Shown piece by piece: positions 9,165 through 17,973 of a stretch of DNA of 64,000 bases. The DNA comes from an uncultured Propionibacteriaceae bacterium (GTDB taxonomy: Bacteria > Actinomycetota > Actinomycetes > Propionibacteriales > Propionibacteriaceae). Position 1 is the stretch's first letter. Each line of letters starts with the position of its first letter. The stretch lies in the NCBI GenBank assembly GCA_937965785.1, contig CALCKT010000064.1, positions 3,932-67,931 of the forward strand, written 5' to 3'. The notes beneath the pieces were generated by a model that did no database searches, was not told where the DNA came from, and saw only the letters and a program-made list of their open reading frames with translations. The position numbers and the translations under genes are program-made.

Positions 9165-9401
9165 TCAGAGACCGGTCACGGGCCGTGCAGCCTCTTCGAC
9201 GCAATCGAAGAGATCCTGCACGGTCGTGACGCTGTCGGTGAACTGAATGGTCTGCCCCAGCTCATCCTCCAGTTTCATGGAGAACTCGAAGACCCCGATC
9301 GAGTCGAGTCCCACGGCGTTCAGGTCATCGTCGAGGGTGAGCGTCTCCGGGGTGCGGGTGGTGAATTCGGCCAGGGCGGTGATGAAGTCAATCTCGGTCA
9401 T
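9165..9401 (-). CDS. Acyl carrier protein
   Basis: A 78-residue four-helix carrier protein. The phosphopantetheine attachment site is Ser34 in AVGLDSIGVFEF, and the rest is acidic as usual (LTLDDDLNAV). The ATG at 9401 is preferred to a longer in-frame start because AAGGAG sits 7 nt upstream. It is the only carrier protein seen in the operon, so it is the likely hub for the ketosynthase, the condensation-like protein and the thioesterase. A gap of about 145 bp separates it from the ABC ATPase gene upstream, which could hold an internal promoter. Confidence 0.93.
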   Translation of the reverse strand: MTEIDFITALAEFTTRTPETLTLDDDLNAVGLDSIGVFEFSMKLEDELGQTIQFTDSVTTVQDLFDCVEEAARPVTGL

Positions 9402-9547
9402 GATGGTTTCTCCTTGTGTCGTGAGGTGTGGGTGTGATGAGAGCGTCCTCATGGCGGCGTTGTGGATGTTGAGGGCACAACCAGCCATGGGGTCAGGAGG
9501 CGAGATGCTCCTGATCTGTGGCTCGGGGTGTTCTGGGCGCGCTGGGC

Positions 9548-10309
9548 CTAGAAGCCGAGATCTCGCAGCCAGGTCAGGAGGTCGTCCTCGCGTTGCGTGG
9601 CGTGTTCAGGATGCCAGCGGTCCATGGAACGCGAGTCCACGAGCCGCCCGTCCCTCAGGTACACCACTCGGTCCGCGCGGGCCGCGCAAGCCGGGTCGTG
9701 GGTGACCATGACAATGGTCCGCCCCTCGGCGTGAACGCCGGACAGGGCATCCATGACCTCCGCCGTCATGGAGCTGTTCAGCGCCCCGGTGGGTTCATCG
9801 GCGAACACGATTGCCGGTTCACCGGACAGCGCCCGGCAGATGGAGGCGCGCTGGAGCTGCCCACCGGAGACCTCCGTGATTCCGTGCTGTTTGACGTGCC
9901 CGATACCGAACCGGTCGAGCAACGCATCCACCCGGGAGGCCACCTCTTCGGCTCTCTTCGGGTCGGCCTTGAGCGCGGGGAGCAGCACGTTGTCACGGAT
10001 GGTGAGGTTGGACAGGAAATACGCCTGCTGGAACACGAATCCCATGCGGGTCAGGCGAACCCGGCTCATCTCCTTGTCGCCGAGGCCGGTCAGGTCCCGT
10101 CCCTCGAGGCGCACCGTTCCACTGGTGGGACGGTCCATGCCGCTGATGCTGTAGAGCAGGGTTGATTTACCGGACCCGGAGGCCCCCATGATGACCAGGA
10201 ATTCCCCCTCGGTCACCTGGAGATCAACCCCGTGGAGCACCTGGGTCGGCGGGTCGGTGGTGGTGTAGGTCTTGGTGATTCCAGTGCAGTCGAGTGTGAT
10301 GGTTGGCAT
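9548..10309 (-). CDS. ABC transporter ATP-binding protein (MacB/LolD type)
   Basis: A 253-residue ATPase with Walker A GASGSGKST, Q-loop VFQQ, signature EVSGGQLQRASI, Walker B IVFADEPTGALN and the H-loop MVTHD. The GNLTIRDNVLLP-like region and overall pattern match MacB/LolD/FtsE-type ATPases, which pair with FtsX-type permeases. The ATG at 10309 is taken rather than the in-frame start at 10336, because it follows the stop of the permease gene (10321) by 11 bp and starts the conserved fold (MPTITLDCTGITKTY). Probably powers export or membrane extraction of the pathway product, or gives self-protection. Confidence 0.9.
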   Translation of the reverse strand: MPTITLDCTGITKTYTTTDPPTQVLHGVDLQVTEGEFLVIMGASGSGKSTLLYSISGMDRPTSGTVRLEGRDLTGLGDKEMSRVRLTRMGFVFQQAYFLSNLTIRDNVLLPALKADPKRAEEVASRVDALLDRFGIGHVKQHGITEVSGGQLQRASICRALSGEPAIVFADEPTGALNSSMTAEVMDALSGVHAEGRTIVMVTHDPACAARADRVVYLRDGRLVDSRSMDRWHPEHATQREDDLLTWLRDLGF

Positions 10310-10320
10310 GAGCGTCTCTC

Positions 10321-12714
10321 TTACTTGTTGAGCCATTCGCTGGATTCGCCGCGGCGCAACCCGGCGGTGAGTGGCACGGAGGCGAGGAAGCCAACCGTGA
10401 TGAGGAGCAAGGGGTAACCGAGGTAGACCAGAAGCGGATTGGGGATGAAACTCAGACTGGTCAGGCCGATGCCGGTCAGCGAGATCAGTCCACTGATCAT
10501 TCCCTCCCCGAGAGTGGCCGCGAACACGGTGCCGATGACGGTGCCGACCGCCACGGTGAGCACCGTTTTGAACCTGACCTGGCTGATGAGTTCGTTTCTG
10601 GAGAACCCGAGCGCGGACAGGACACCCATTCGGCGGCGTTCCCGGGTGAGTCGCAGTTTCAGGAACAACCCGGTGATCAGGGCTGCTACGGCCAAGCCGA
10701 AGAAGAGCGACAGCAGAGCGGCGCTGCGGAATGCGTCGGTCACGTATGACAGGGTCTGCTTCACGTATTCCTGCATCGGGATGATGCTCGCGTGTTTGTG
10801 TTGGGAGTCGTACTCCGCCGCGATCGCCGTGGGATCAGCACCACCGGTCGTCTCGGCGTAGATGACGTAGCTGGCGGCCCCCTCCGTGACGGAACCCTGC
10901 ATCTTGGCGGTGTGGCCGCCGCTGGTGACGTCCTGGTAGGTGCCCGATACCGTGACGGTGCTCGTTCTTCCGTCGAGCCTGATGGCCATGGTGTCACCGG
11001 CCTTGACGTTGTATTTCTTCGCGTTCAGCGCCGACAGCGCGATCTGACCGTTTTCCGGGCGGCCGCCGGTGAGGAACTCCACGGTGTTGCCCGAGTAGTC
11101 ACCGACCTCCACGCGCAGCGTCTCCCAGCCTTCTTTCCCTTGGGTCTCGTACAGGACATTCGCGTAGGTCCGGATGTTGGTGAGGCGTTGATCGCTCTCC
11201 AACTCCCTCACGAGCTGGCTGCGAGTGGAGTCGACCTCCTTCGAGAACTGCACATCGGCGCGGATGTCGGATTCGGGAGCGCCCATGTAGGTGACGAACC
11301 GTGGGCTGGAGAAGGTGCTGAGCAGGTTCATGGGAAGGATCAGCAGCAGCGATGTCAGGAAGAACACCAATGGGATGAGGAGCCACTGCCCCATTTCGGC
11401 GCGCAGATCCGCCAAGGACAGACGCCGGTTGATGCTGCCGTGTCCTGCACTCAGACTGGTGCGACGTGCCCTGCGAGCCAACTTCGCGGCTTTCCTCGCG
11501 GTCTGCCGGTCGTTCAGGGTGCTGCCGTGCACCAGGGCATTCACCACCTCAATGCGACGGATCCCGCGCAGGATGCCGCGGCAGATGCCGACGACCAGGA
11601 AGTACACCAGCGCTAGGGCGATCACGGGTGTCAGCACGGTGGCCGGGCCGTGAGGCGAAGCGGAGTAGTTCTTGACGATGCTGGCCGTCAGTAGATTCGT
11701 GGCGAAGACGGCGAGCAGCCCGCCGATGATGCACGCCAGGAGCGCCATGATGCTGTACTTGCCGAGGTAGAGTCCCGTGACTGCCCGCGCGGGAAGCCCG
11801 ATGGCGCGCATGACACCGATCTCACGGACCTCGTCCTCCATGGTGCCCCGGATGACGAAACGCAGGTTGATCAGAGCGATCACCACCAGCAGGAGACTGG
11901 CGAAGACCAGCGCCACCGCGACCAGCCCGTCGCTGAAAGCGTTGATCAACCTGATCATGTCGAACGTAACGGCCTGGCCGTTGCGTGGCAGGGAACCATT
12001 CGACTCGTAAGCGGTCTGCAGGGCACCGGCCTGGGATGCGTCGGTGAGCCGGTACTCGGCGATGATCTCGCTGCTCCCACCGCCCGCGGAACCGAGGGCG
12101 GCGAAGTCGTCGGGGGAGATGACGAACCGGGTCGCGGAGGACAGGGAGGAGGCCATCTGGGAGTCGCGGACGAAACCCGAGATGGTGAAGTCACGGGACC
12201 CTGTGTCCGTCTGGACCGAAAGGGTGTCGCCGACCCGGAGATCGAACTTGTCCTGGTAGGCCACGGGGACGTAGATCTTTCCGTTGCCCGGTTCCACGAT
12301 GGTCCCCGAGCCGTCCAGCAGGTGATCGAATTCCTTGTTCTGCGTGATGAACAGATTGTCGATGAGGCTCGCGGACAGGCTGCCGGATTCGCCCGTCGAA
12401 GGGCGGGACCATGTCAGGGATGAGGAGTCGTAACCCAGCATGTCCTCGATGAACCACGCCTCGACTCCGGGGTGCGCGGCCGCGAAGTCGTCGAGGGCCT
12501 TGGCGTCGTAGTCCCCGGTGTGCATCTGCAGGAAATGAGGAGGCCTGGCCTCGTCGAAGAGCTGGTTGATGCCGCCGACGAGACGTTCCATCACCATGCA
12601 GCCGGTCGCCATGAGGAAGGCGCTGAGGATCAGGATGACCATCAGGGCCGTGTTGACACCCCAGTTGCGGGTCAGGTCGTTCCGGGAGTACCGGAGGTAC
12701 AAACGGTCTTTCAT
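10321..12714 (-). CDS. FtsX/MacB-type ABC transporter permease
   Basis: A 797-residue permease with two FtsX-like units. An N-terminal membrane segment (ALMVILILSAFLMATGCMV) is followed by a large extracellular domain (about residues 45-260), then three helices around 270-395. A cytoplasmic linker leads to a second such unit (helix near 450, extracellular domain, and three more helices up to 790). The motif REIGVMRAIGLPARAV and its second-half equivalent MGVLSALGFSRNEL are typical of the family. The ATG at 12714 overlaps the preceding stop as ATGA, so translation is coupled. It works with the ATPase encoded next. Confidence 0.9.
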   Translation of the reverse strand: MKDRLYLRYSRNDLTRNWGVNTALMVILILSAFLMATGCMVMERLVGGINQLFDEARPPHFLQMHTGDYDAKALDDFAAAHPGVEAWFIEDMLGYDSSSLTWSRPSTGESGSLSASLIDNLFITQNKEFDHLLDGSGTIVEPGNGKIYVPVAYQDKFDLRVGDTLSVQTDTGSRDFTISGFVRDSQMASSLSSATRFVISPDDFAALGSAGGGSSEIIAEYRLTDASQAGALQTAYESNGSLPRNGQAVTFDMIRLINAFSDGLVAVALVFASLLLVVIALINLRFVIRGTMEDEVREIGVMRAIGLPARAVTGLYLGKYSIMALLACIIGGLLAVFATNLLTASIVKNYSASPHGPATVLTPVIALALVYFLVVGICRGILRGIRRIEVVNALVHGSTLNDRQTARKAAKLARRARRTSLSAGHGSINRRLSLADLRAEMGQWLLIPLVFFLTSLLLILPMNLLSTFSSPRFVTYMGAPESDIRADVQFSKEVDSTRSQLVRELESDQRLTNIRTYANVLYETQGKEGWETLRVEVGDYSGNTVEFLTGGRPENGQIALSALNAKKYNVKAGDTMAIRLDGRTSTVTVSGTYQDVTSGGHTAKMQGSVTEGAASYVIYAETTGGADPTAIAAEYDSQHKHASIIPMQEYVKQTLSYVTDAFRSAALLSLFFGLAVAALITGLFLKLRLTRERRRMGVLSALGFSRNELISQVRFKTVLTVAVGTVIGTVFAATLGEGMISGLISLTGIGLTSLSFIPNPLLVYLGYPLLLITVGFLASVPLTAGLRRGESSEWLNK

Positions 12715-13199
12715 GCCGGGCTCCAGACGCCGGGGATCAGTAGGGACATCCACGTCAGGACGACGTGATAGATCACGTCGAGCACTATGTTGCCAATTTC
12801 TATCCAGTCCGTGGTGCCGTTTTCACGATGTTTCCGAACAACTTCCTGGGTGTGGGTCCACAGGCCGCTGGCTCCGTAGATGTAGAGGGTGATGAGTGCA
12901 GCGGCCCAGAAGTTTCCCTGGAACCAGACGGTGAGGACGCCGATGACCCCGAGACCGAGCTGCTGGAAGCCGTACTTGATCTGGTAGGGGCTGGTGGCCC
13001 AGCCAAGCTTCTCCGCCGTCCGTCTGGGTGTGATGACATTGATGAAGAATCCGATGACGGCCAGGACCCCGTGGGTCACGGCGAACTGGTGCAGCAGCAG
13101 CGTGTGCATGATGGTGGGGATGTCTGATGGGAAGCCGGCCAGGGCCAGTTGCACCAGGCCGGTGATGACTCCGAGCCCGATGAACAAGAGGATCCACAT
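12711..13199 (-). CDS. Small integral membrane protein, unrecognised
   Basis: A 162-residue protein with about four or five hydrophobic helices (WILLFIGLGVITGLVQLAL; FAVTHGVLAVIGFFINVI; LGLGVIGVLTVWFQ; FWAAALITLYIYGASGLW; IVLDVIYHVVLTWMSLLI). It carries a conserved-looking ITPRRTAEKLGW loop. The ATG at 13199 is one base after the MFS stop, and its stop overlaps the permease ATG. The family is not recognised. Tight coupling on both sides indicates a role with the transporters or in membrane modification of the product. Confidence 0.75.
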   Translation of the reverse strand: MWILLFIGLGVITGLVQLALAGFPSDIPTIMHTLLLHQFAVTHGVLAVIGFFINVITPRRTAEKLGWATSPYQIKYGFQQLGLGVIGVLTVWFQGNFWAAALITLYIYGASGLWTHTQEVVRKHRENGTTDWIEIGNIVLDVIYHVVLTWMSLLIPGVWSPA

Positions 13200-13200
13200 G

Positions 13201-14577
13201 TCACGCGTCTTTCTTCTCGAGGGGTGGCAGGTTGTTCTGGAGGGCGCGAACGCTGCGAGTGCGGGGAATCGCAACCGCCATGCCGATCAGGAGGACCCCG
13301 ACGATCATGAACATGAACCCGATGCCACGCGAGGTACCGACTCCGATGAGGCCACCCAGGGAGGCCGCCAGCGCGCCGCCCTCACGGAGCAAGGGGTTGA
13401 AAACGCTGTCGGCGAGGACACCGGAGACCGCGTAGGCCACGACGTAACCGAGTTGGGAGATCAGCCCCATGAGACCCCAGACCTTGCCCTGGGTCTCGTT
13501 GGGTATGGAGGACCTGGCGATGACCTCGACGCTCGTGTTGAGCGGAGGGAGGGTCATGAAGAAGGCGAAGGCCAGCACGCCGATGGCCAGGATGCTGGTG
13601 GTGGTTCCCAGGAAGAAGATGAGAACACCACCCGCTGCCAGGAAACACGTGATGTAGGTGAGGTGGGCCCCCTTCATGTTGAACACGCCGATGATCAGGC
13701 TCGCAACGATCATGCCCACGGCAGCGACGGAGCGGACCACACCGAGCGTGGGCTCGTCCGTGAGATCGAGCAGCATCGGGGTGAGCAGGGTCTGCAGGAA
13801 GCCCATGCAGAAAGTGACCACTGTGATCAGAGCCATCAACACGGTGATGCCCGAATGCTGACGCAGGAACCTGACTCCTTGCCGGAAGTCATCCCAGAAA
13901 CCGGTTGTCGTTCGGCGGGGTGGGGTTTTGACGGTCCGCCACACCAGCAGCATGCACACCACCGTCAGAACCATGGTGGCGATGTCGATCATGAGCACCG
14001 TCGTGATTCCGGAGGAGGCCATCAGCAATCCGGCGATGGCGGGGGAGATCAGGTACTGGGATGCGGAGGCCAACTGGACCAGTCCTCCGGCCCGGGCGTA
14101 CTGCTCGGGGGTGAGCAGGTCGGTGACGGTGGCCCGATAGGCGGGATCCATGACGGAACTGAACACGGAACTCAGCGTCACACAGGCGCAGATGACGGGG
14201 ACGCTCGCGAAATCGGTGTGGAATGCAACGATCATGGCGAGCAGACCGATTGCGGAGAAAGTGTCGCCGAGGATCATCAGGAGACGGCGGTCATACCGGT
14301 CGGCAAGTACACCCCCGAAAGGGGCCAACAGCAGCGACGGCAGGAAAGCGGCCAGTGTGACGAGTGACACGGCGGTGCTCAGGCCCGACTGCTGATAGAC
14401 GTAGACCCCGAGCCCGAAGGCCGTGAGCCCGTTTCCGACCCTGGCCACCAGCTGGGCTGCCCAGATCACCATGAAACTGCGGAAATTGCGGCGGGAACGG
14501 GCGTCGGTGGATGGACGGGGGGAAGGGGTGCCTGACAGGGTGTCAGCATCCTCGGGTAGGTGGTTGACGACGCTCAT
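13201..14577 (-). CDS. Major facilitator superfamily exporter
   Basis: A 458-residue, 12-helix MFS protein. An N-terminal cytoplasmic tail of about 30 residues precedes the first helix (SFMVIWAAQLVARVGNGL), and loop 2-3 has the GGVLADRYDRR form of motif A. It looks like macrolide-efflux or MefA-type drug/H+ antiporters. In this operon a product exporter or self-resistance pump is the simplest reading. It starts 28 bp after the thioesterase gene and is followed after one base by the small membrane protein gene. Substrate unknown. Confidence 0.88.
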   Translation of the reverse strand: MSVVNHLPEDADTLSGTPSPRPSTDARSRRNFRSFMVIWAAQLVARVGNGLTAFGLGVYVYQQSGLSTAVSLVTLAAFLPSLLLAPFGGVLADRYDRRLLMILGDTFSAIGLLAMIVAFHTDFASVPVICACVTLSSVFSSVMDPAYRATVTDLLTPEQYARAGGLVQLASASQYLISPAIAGLLMASSGITTVLMIDIATMVLTVVCMLLVWRTVKTPPRRTTTGFWDDFRQGVRFLRQHSGITVLMALITVVTFCMGFLQTLLTPMLLDLTDEPTLGVVRSVAAVGMIVASLIIGVFNMKGAHLTYITCFLAAGGVLIFFLGTTTSILAIGVLAFAFFMTLPPLNTSVEVIARSSIPNETQGKVWGLMGLISQLGYVVAYAVSGVLADSVFNPLLREGGALAASLGGLIGVGTSRGIGFMFMIVGVLLIGMAVAIPRTRSVRALQNNLPPLEKKDA

Positions 14578-14605
14578 GGGCGTTCCTTTCGGTGTGTCAG
14601 CAAGG

Positions 14606-15334
14606 TCAGAGCCCGTTGAGGATCTGGTTCAACGCCTCGGTGGTGTGGAGGACGAACATGTGTTCCTCCTGCTCCAGCACATGGGTTTTCAAGGGAGAAG
14701 CGAAGTACTTCTGCCAGGCCGCGGGGGTGCCCTCCGGGATTTGAGGGTCACGTCCCCCGAGAACGAGGCGAGCACGTACCGGTAGGTTTCCGGTGGGGGT
14801 TGCTCTCATTTCCTCGAGAACTTTGTAATCGGCTCGGAAAGCAGGCACGAACAGATCCATCAAGGACTTGTCCTTGAGCACTTCATCGGGAATGGCTCCG
14901 AAGGATGCGAGATGGAGCACGAGATCGGTGTCGACCAGGTCGGCCTTGCCCGCCATTGGAAGGTGATGTGGGGAGCAGGAACCCGACAGCACCAGATCCG
15001 ACGGCATGCGGTCAGCGAATGCCGGAAGACGGTGCATGCAGGCCAGGAGGTGGTAGGCGACCACGCTGCCCATGCTGTGACCGCAGAACACCGCATCCGG
15101 TTTCAGGATGTCGCGCAGCGCGTCCAGGTAGTGGGTTCGCAGACTGGCCAGATCGGTCAGCGGCGGCACCGGGCTGGGTCCGTGCCCCGGTGGGTTCGCG
15201 GTCCAGATGTCCCAGTCGCCGTCCAGATCGGAGATGAGACGGTTGTAGGAGGCTCCGAAACTGCCAAGAAACGGGAACATGATGAGTTGACGCCCGGTCT
15301 CGGAGTGACGCAGGTTCCAGAAGGTGCTGTCCAT
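14606..15334 (-). CDS. Type II thioesterase (alpha/beta hydrolase)
   Basis: A 242-residue stand-alone thioesterase of the kind that edits or releases acyl chains from NRPS/PKS carrier domains. It has FPFLGSFGASYNRL near the N-terminus, the nucleophile elbow GHSMGS (Ser87), Asp in LVLGGRDPQIPEG and His in EEHMFVLH. The ATG at 15334 shares a base with the condensation gene stop (TGATG). AGGGAG lies upstream, so the long N-terminal open frame is not used. It is likely to hydrolyse or offload the carrier protein encoded downstream. Confidence 0.9.
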   Translation of the reverse strand: MDSTFWNLRHSETGRQLIMFPFLGSFGASYNRLISDLDGDWDIWTANPPGHGPSPVPPLTDLASLRTHYLDALRDILKPDAVFCGHSMGSVVAYHLLACMHRLPAFADRMPSDLVLSGSCSPHHLPMAGKADLVDTDLVLHLASFGAIPDEVLKDKSLMDLFVPAFRADYKVLEEMRATPTGNLPVRARLVLGGRDPQIPEGTPAAWQKYFASPLKTHVLEQEEHMFVLHTTEALNQILNGL

Positions 15335-16119
15335 CACAGTGCTCCCTTGGTGGCGAGGTTCCGTGCCGCTGGTGTGTAGCCGGTTGCTGTTTCGGAACTC
15401 CTGTTGCCCCTGCCCGGGAGGATGACCCCCTCGCGGACGGCTTCGGCGGCGTCGCGGGGCACGGTCAGGCGGAACTCCCGGGCCGCGTCCTCGTGTGGGG
15501 AGGCGAGCAACCAGTGATCGAGTTGCGAGATCCGGTGGCGGGGTAGGTTTTCGGACCAGAAACTCTCGCGCCGAGCCAGTGTCTCGGGCGATGGCCGGCT
15601 GAGCTGACCGTTCTGATAGGTGAACAGTCCCTGATCGGTGCGTGATGCGGTGATCTCCCGGGTTCCCCGGGCCAAGTCGATGATGCGGTCGGTGAGGATG
15701 CTCACCGACTGTCCGTCGGCGATGAGGTGGTGGCACACGACCAGCAGACGGTCTCCGTCGGGCAGACGAGCTGCCACCACTCGGAACAGGGGGGCGGTGT
15801 TCAGCTGGAAAGGCGTGTGCCGGGCCGTGTGGAAGATCTTGTCCAAGTTCTCCTCAGCACCTGCCAGGTCGTGGTGACGCACAGGTGCCTCGACCGATTC
15901 GGCGATCGTGTACACGGGCCCGGACTCGTTTCTGGCGACTGACGCGCGCAATGCCGGTTGTTCCGCCATGACTGCGCTGACCGCCTGGGTCAGACGTGAG
16001 CGGGAAAGATGCTCTGTGTACAGCTCAATCGCGATGTGATAGTCAGCGGACTGTCGAAGCTGGCTGTCGAAATACATGCCTTGCTGGGCAGGGGACATGG
16101 GAAGGGTGGGCTCGGTCAT
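15334..16119 (-). CDS. Half-length NRPS condensation-domain protein
   Basis: A 261-residue protein matching the N-terminal half of a condensation domain. It has the opening LPMSPAQQGMYF (motif C1-like), LRASVARNE, and the catalytic CHHLIADGQS (HHxxxDG, residues 130-136). A normal C domain is about 430 residues with a second lobe that completes the active-site tunnel. Here the protein ends about 125 residues after the catalytic motif, and no second-lobe sequence is visible in any frame before the thioesterase. The ATG at 16119 has AGGAG 10 nt upstream. It is the first gene of the leftward operon. It may be a minimal acyltransferase, or a decayed NRPS remnant kept in an active operon. Confidence 0.85.
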   Translation of the reverse strand: MTEPTLPMSPAQQGMYFDSQLRQSADYHIAIELYTEHLSRSRLTQAVSAVMAEQPALRASVARNESGPVYTIAESVEAPVRHHDLAGAEENLDKIFHTARHTPFQLNTAPLFRVVAARLPDGDRLLVVCHHLIADGQSVSILTDRIIDLARGTREITASRTDQGLFTYQNGQLSRPSPETLARRESFWSENLPRHRISQLDHWLLASPHEDAAREFRLTVPRDAAEAVREGVILPGRGNRSSETATGYTPAARNLATKGAL

Positions 16120-16812
16120 GGGAGAAAAGCTCCTAAAACGGCGTCTGCGACATTCAATGACTAAATCGCTGGGTGTGTTTGATCGAGAGGCGAGGCGTGG
16201 CGTCGTGGTCAGACCTCGGAAGCCATCAAACATTTGTAATTGTGATTGATTTTTCAGGTGCATCAATCATGGATGATGCGTTGCTCGACAACTTCTCGAA
16301 TCTGCGGAGGCTTCCGTCGCCGGATATGCGGTCAGGAGAGATGTTCCTGTCCGATCGGGTTCTGAGTGGTAGGTTTTCTCTTTGCCCGTCGCGAAGTTGA
16401 TCCGGCAGAAGAGCAAGCACCATTCAGGCTTGCACAAGACTCGCTCGAGGTGTGTCGAGTTGTCTTCCGGATTCATTTGGATGTGTATTTCTTGACCATG
16501 AGATTACGGAGCTGTCCGGACGGCGTCAAAGCAAATACTCCGAAAGTTGACGGCCTCGCGGGCGGCGGTGAGGGGCGTGTGCGATGGGGGGCGGGGTGCC
16601 TCGGGGTGACGAAGGGCGGCCCGGTGGTTGGTGGCGTGCAATCCCGTGGTGGAGCAGGGGTGCGAAGCGGGGGCGGTCGGGGTGGCTTCCCGGGGTGGAC
16701 GATCGTGCCCGGTTCAACTCGGCAAGGGGGGAGCAATTGAAATTGTGATCATTTCCCGGCTCGGGTTTCTATGCCGAGGGCCCCGCCGAGCGGCGTTTCC
16801 CGCGTGCTCGAC
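16120..16812. other. 693-bp non-coding stretch between the biosynthetic operon and the kinase gene
   Basis: This holds the operon's 5' region and the 3' end of the kinase transcript. The first 400 bp are clearly less GC-rich than the surroundings, while 16560-16735 is very G-rich. The word AATTGTGAT occurs near 16239 and again at 16741. A CAATT/AATTG inverted repeat sits at 16734-16745. A 43-codon open frame starts at ATG 16269 (+) behind a CAGGTG, but it has no recognisable features and is not called. Confidence 0.5.
16244..16268 (-). promoter_or_regulatory. Candidate operator upstream of the biosynthetic operon
   Basis: Perfect inverted repeat GATTGAT-N11-ATCAATC, about 125 bp upstream of the condensation gene start. 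A related TTGAT-N4-ATCAA palindrome sits in the kinase/regulator promoter region at 18238-18251. NarL-type regulators bind paired 7-mers, so this is a candidate site for the adjacent response regulator. No experiment or motif model supports it. Confidence 0.35.
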
Positions 16813-17940
16813 CTATCCGTCGGTTCTGACGGTCAGCGGTACCCTGACCTCGGCATGCCACTGATGTCCCTTGGGGGCGAAGGAATGCGTGCCGTTCAGC
16901 AGATCGACCCTTTCCTTGACGCCGAGCAGCCCATGGCCTCCGTTGCTCTTCGCTGGAGCTGCGGTGCCGATGTTGTTGATCACCCGCAGCATGACGCAAC
17001 CGTTGTCTTCGCGGGCTTCGATGGTGCACGTTCCGGGGGCTCCGTGCCACACGACGTTGGCGACAAGCTCTCCCAAAATCTTGGACATGCCGTATTCGAG
17101 GTCGGGGGAGAGCTTGCCGTCAGGGATGTTGAAATGAGTTTCTGTATTGAATCCGTTGTCCTGAAGGGCGCTCAATGCCTGGGTCAACTGTGTGTCGAGG
17201 GAGTGAGTCGACTGGCGTCCGAAAGAACTGAAGTCCTGATCTACGTTTCGAAGAGCCACCATTGCTGCGCGGAGCTCAGTGGTGGCGCGGCGCGACAACT
17301 CGAGTGTGTCGAGTAGGTCGGGGATCAGTTCCCCGGGAAGCCGCGGGTCCTCCGCGAGGTCCTCGAGGTTCATCACCACCAAGGTCTGGGTTTGGGCGAC
17401 GCTGTCATGGAGCTCGCTCGCGACGAGGAGACGGGTTGATCGCAGTGCTTCTTCGCTCTCCCGATGGGTCTTCTCTTCGGCCCGGCGTCGCTGATTCGAT
17501 ATTGCGCCGGTCGTGGCGCTGAACAGAGTGATGCCGGTAAACAGAATGAGGTTTGCCAAGACGTCATTCCACGAATCGTGAACCTCCCATGCGACCACCA
17601 TGATAATGGGGCATGCCACAGCTATTGTCCAGCGTCCGGGTCGGTGATGTTTGAACCAGTTATATGCGAATAATCCTGCACATAGTCCCATGCCAACTCC
17701 GGTTATGTCGAGAAGGATCCAGGCACCGAAGTAGCATAATGCCAAAGTCAAGGCCGCCCAAGGCTGCCAAGGGAGCAGGAAAGAGGCCGCGAGCATCACC
17801 AAGGCGACAGTTAGCGAAGGTGCTGCCGCTGTTCCCCTTGAAACTCCCAGAGTCATTACGAACAGCGCCGCACCAACCACGGGTTCGACGGGAATCCGCT
17901 TGATGGAGTTGAAAGTCGATGAAGCAAGTCGCTGCCGCAT
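16813..17940 (-). CDS. Sensor histidine kinase (DesK/NarL type, HisKA_3)
   Basis: A membrane kinase of 375 residues (380 if the GTG at 17955 is used). The N-terminal half has about five or six helices in pairs (about 25-150) with almost no extracellular loop, so a membrane-embedded or small ligand is likely. The HisKA_3 H-box is SELHDSVAQTQTL (His183 in the longer form), and the ATPase part has GELVANVVWHG (N-box) and GGHGLLGVKERVDLL (G-box). The ATG at 17940 is preferred because AAGGGTG lies upstream of it, while the GTG overlaps that element. It is 33 bp after the secreted-peptide gene and presumably cotranscribed with it. Its partner is the divergent regulator at 18341. Confidence 0.9.
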   Translation of the reverse strand: MRQRLASSTFNSIKRIPVEPVVGAALFVMTLGVSRGTAAAPSLTVALVMLAASFLLPWQPWAALTLALCYFGAWILLDITGVGMGLCAGLFAYNWFKHHRPGRWTIAVACPIIMVVAWEVHDSWNDVLANLILFTGITLFSATTGAISNQRRRAEEKTHRESEEALRSTRLLVASELHDSVAQTQTLVVMNLEDLAEDPRLPGELIPDLLDTLELSRRATTELRAAMVALRNVDQDFSSFGRQSTHSLDTQLTQALSALQDNGFNTETHFNIPDGKLSPDLEYGMSKILGELVANVVWHGAPGTCTIEAREDNGCVMLRVINNIGTAAPAKSNGGHGLLGVKERVDLLNGTHSFAPKGHQWHAEVRVPLTVRTDG

Positions 17941-17973
17941 TTGCAAATGATACACCCTTGGTGTAGAGACGTG

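Noticed and set aside
12994..14367. 457-codon frame on + opposite the MFS gene
   Set aside because: Its Asp/Glu/His/Gly-rich, non-membrane content with no domain mirrors the complementary strand of a transporter gene.
14606..15736. 376-codon frame as an N-terminally extended thioesterase
   Set aside because: The first about 134 codons lie opposite in frame to the condensation gene and are Arg/Pro/His-rich. The ATG at 15334 with a Shine-Dalgarno begins the known fold.
16269..16400. 43-codon frame MDDALLDNFSNLRR... before the biosynthetic operon
   Set aside because: Considered as a precursor peptide. It has a weak Shine-Dalgarno, no leader/core pattern and no modifying enzyme that would need one, so it is not supported.
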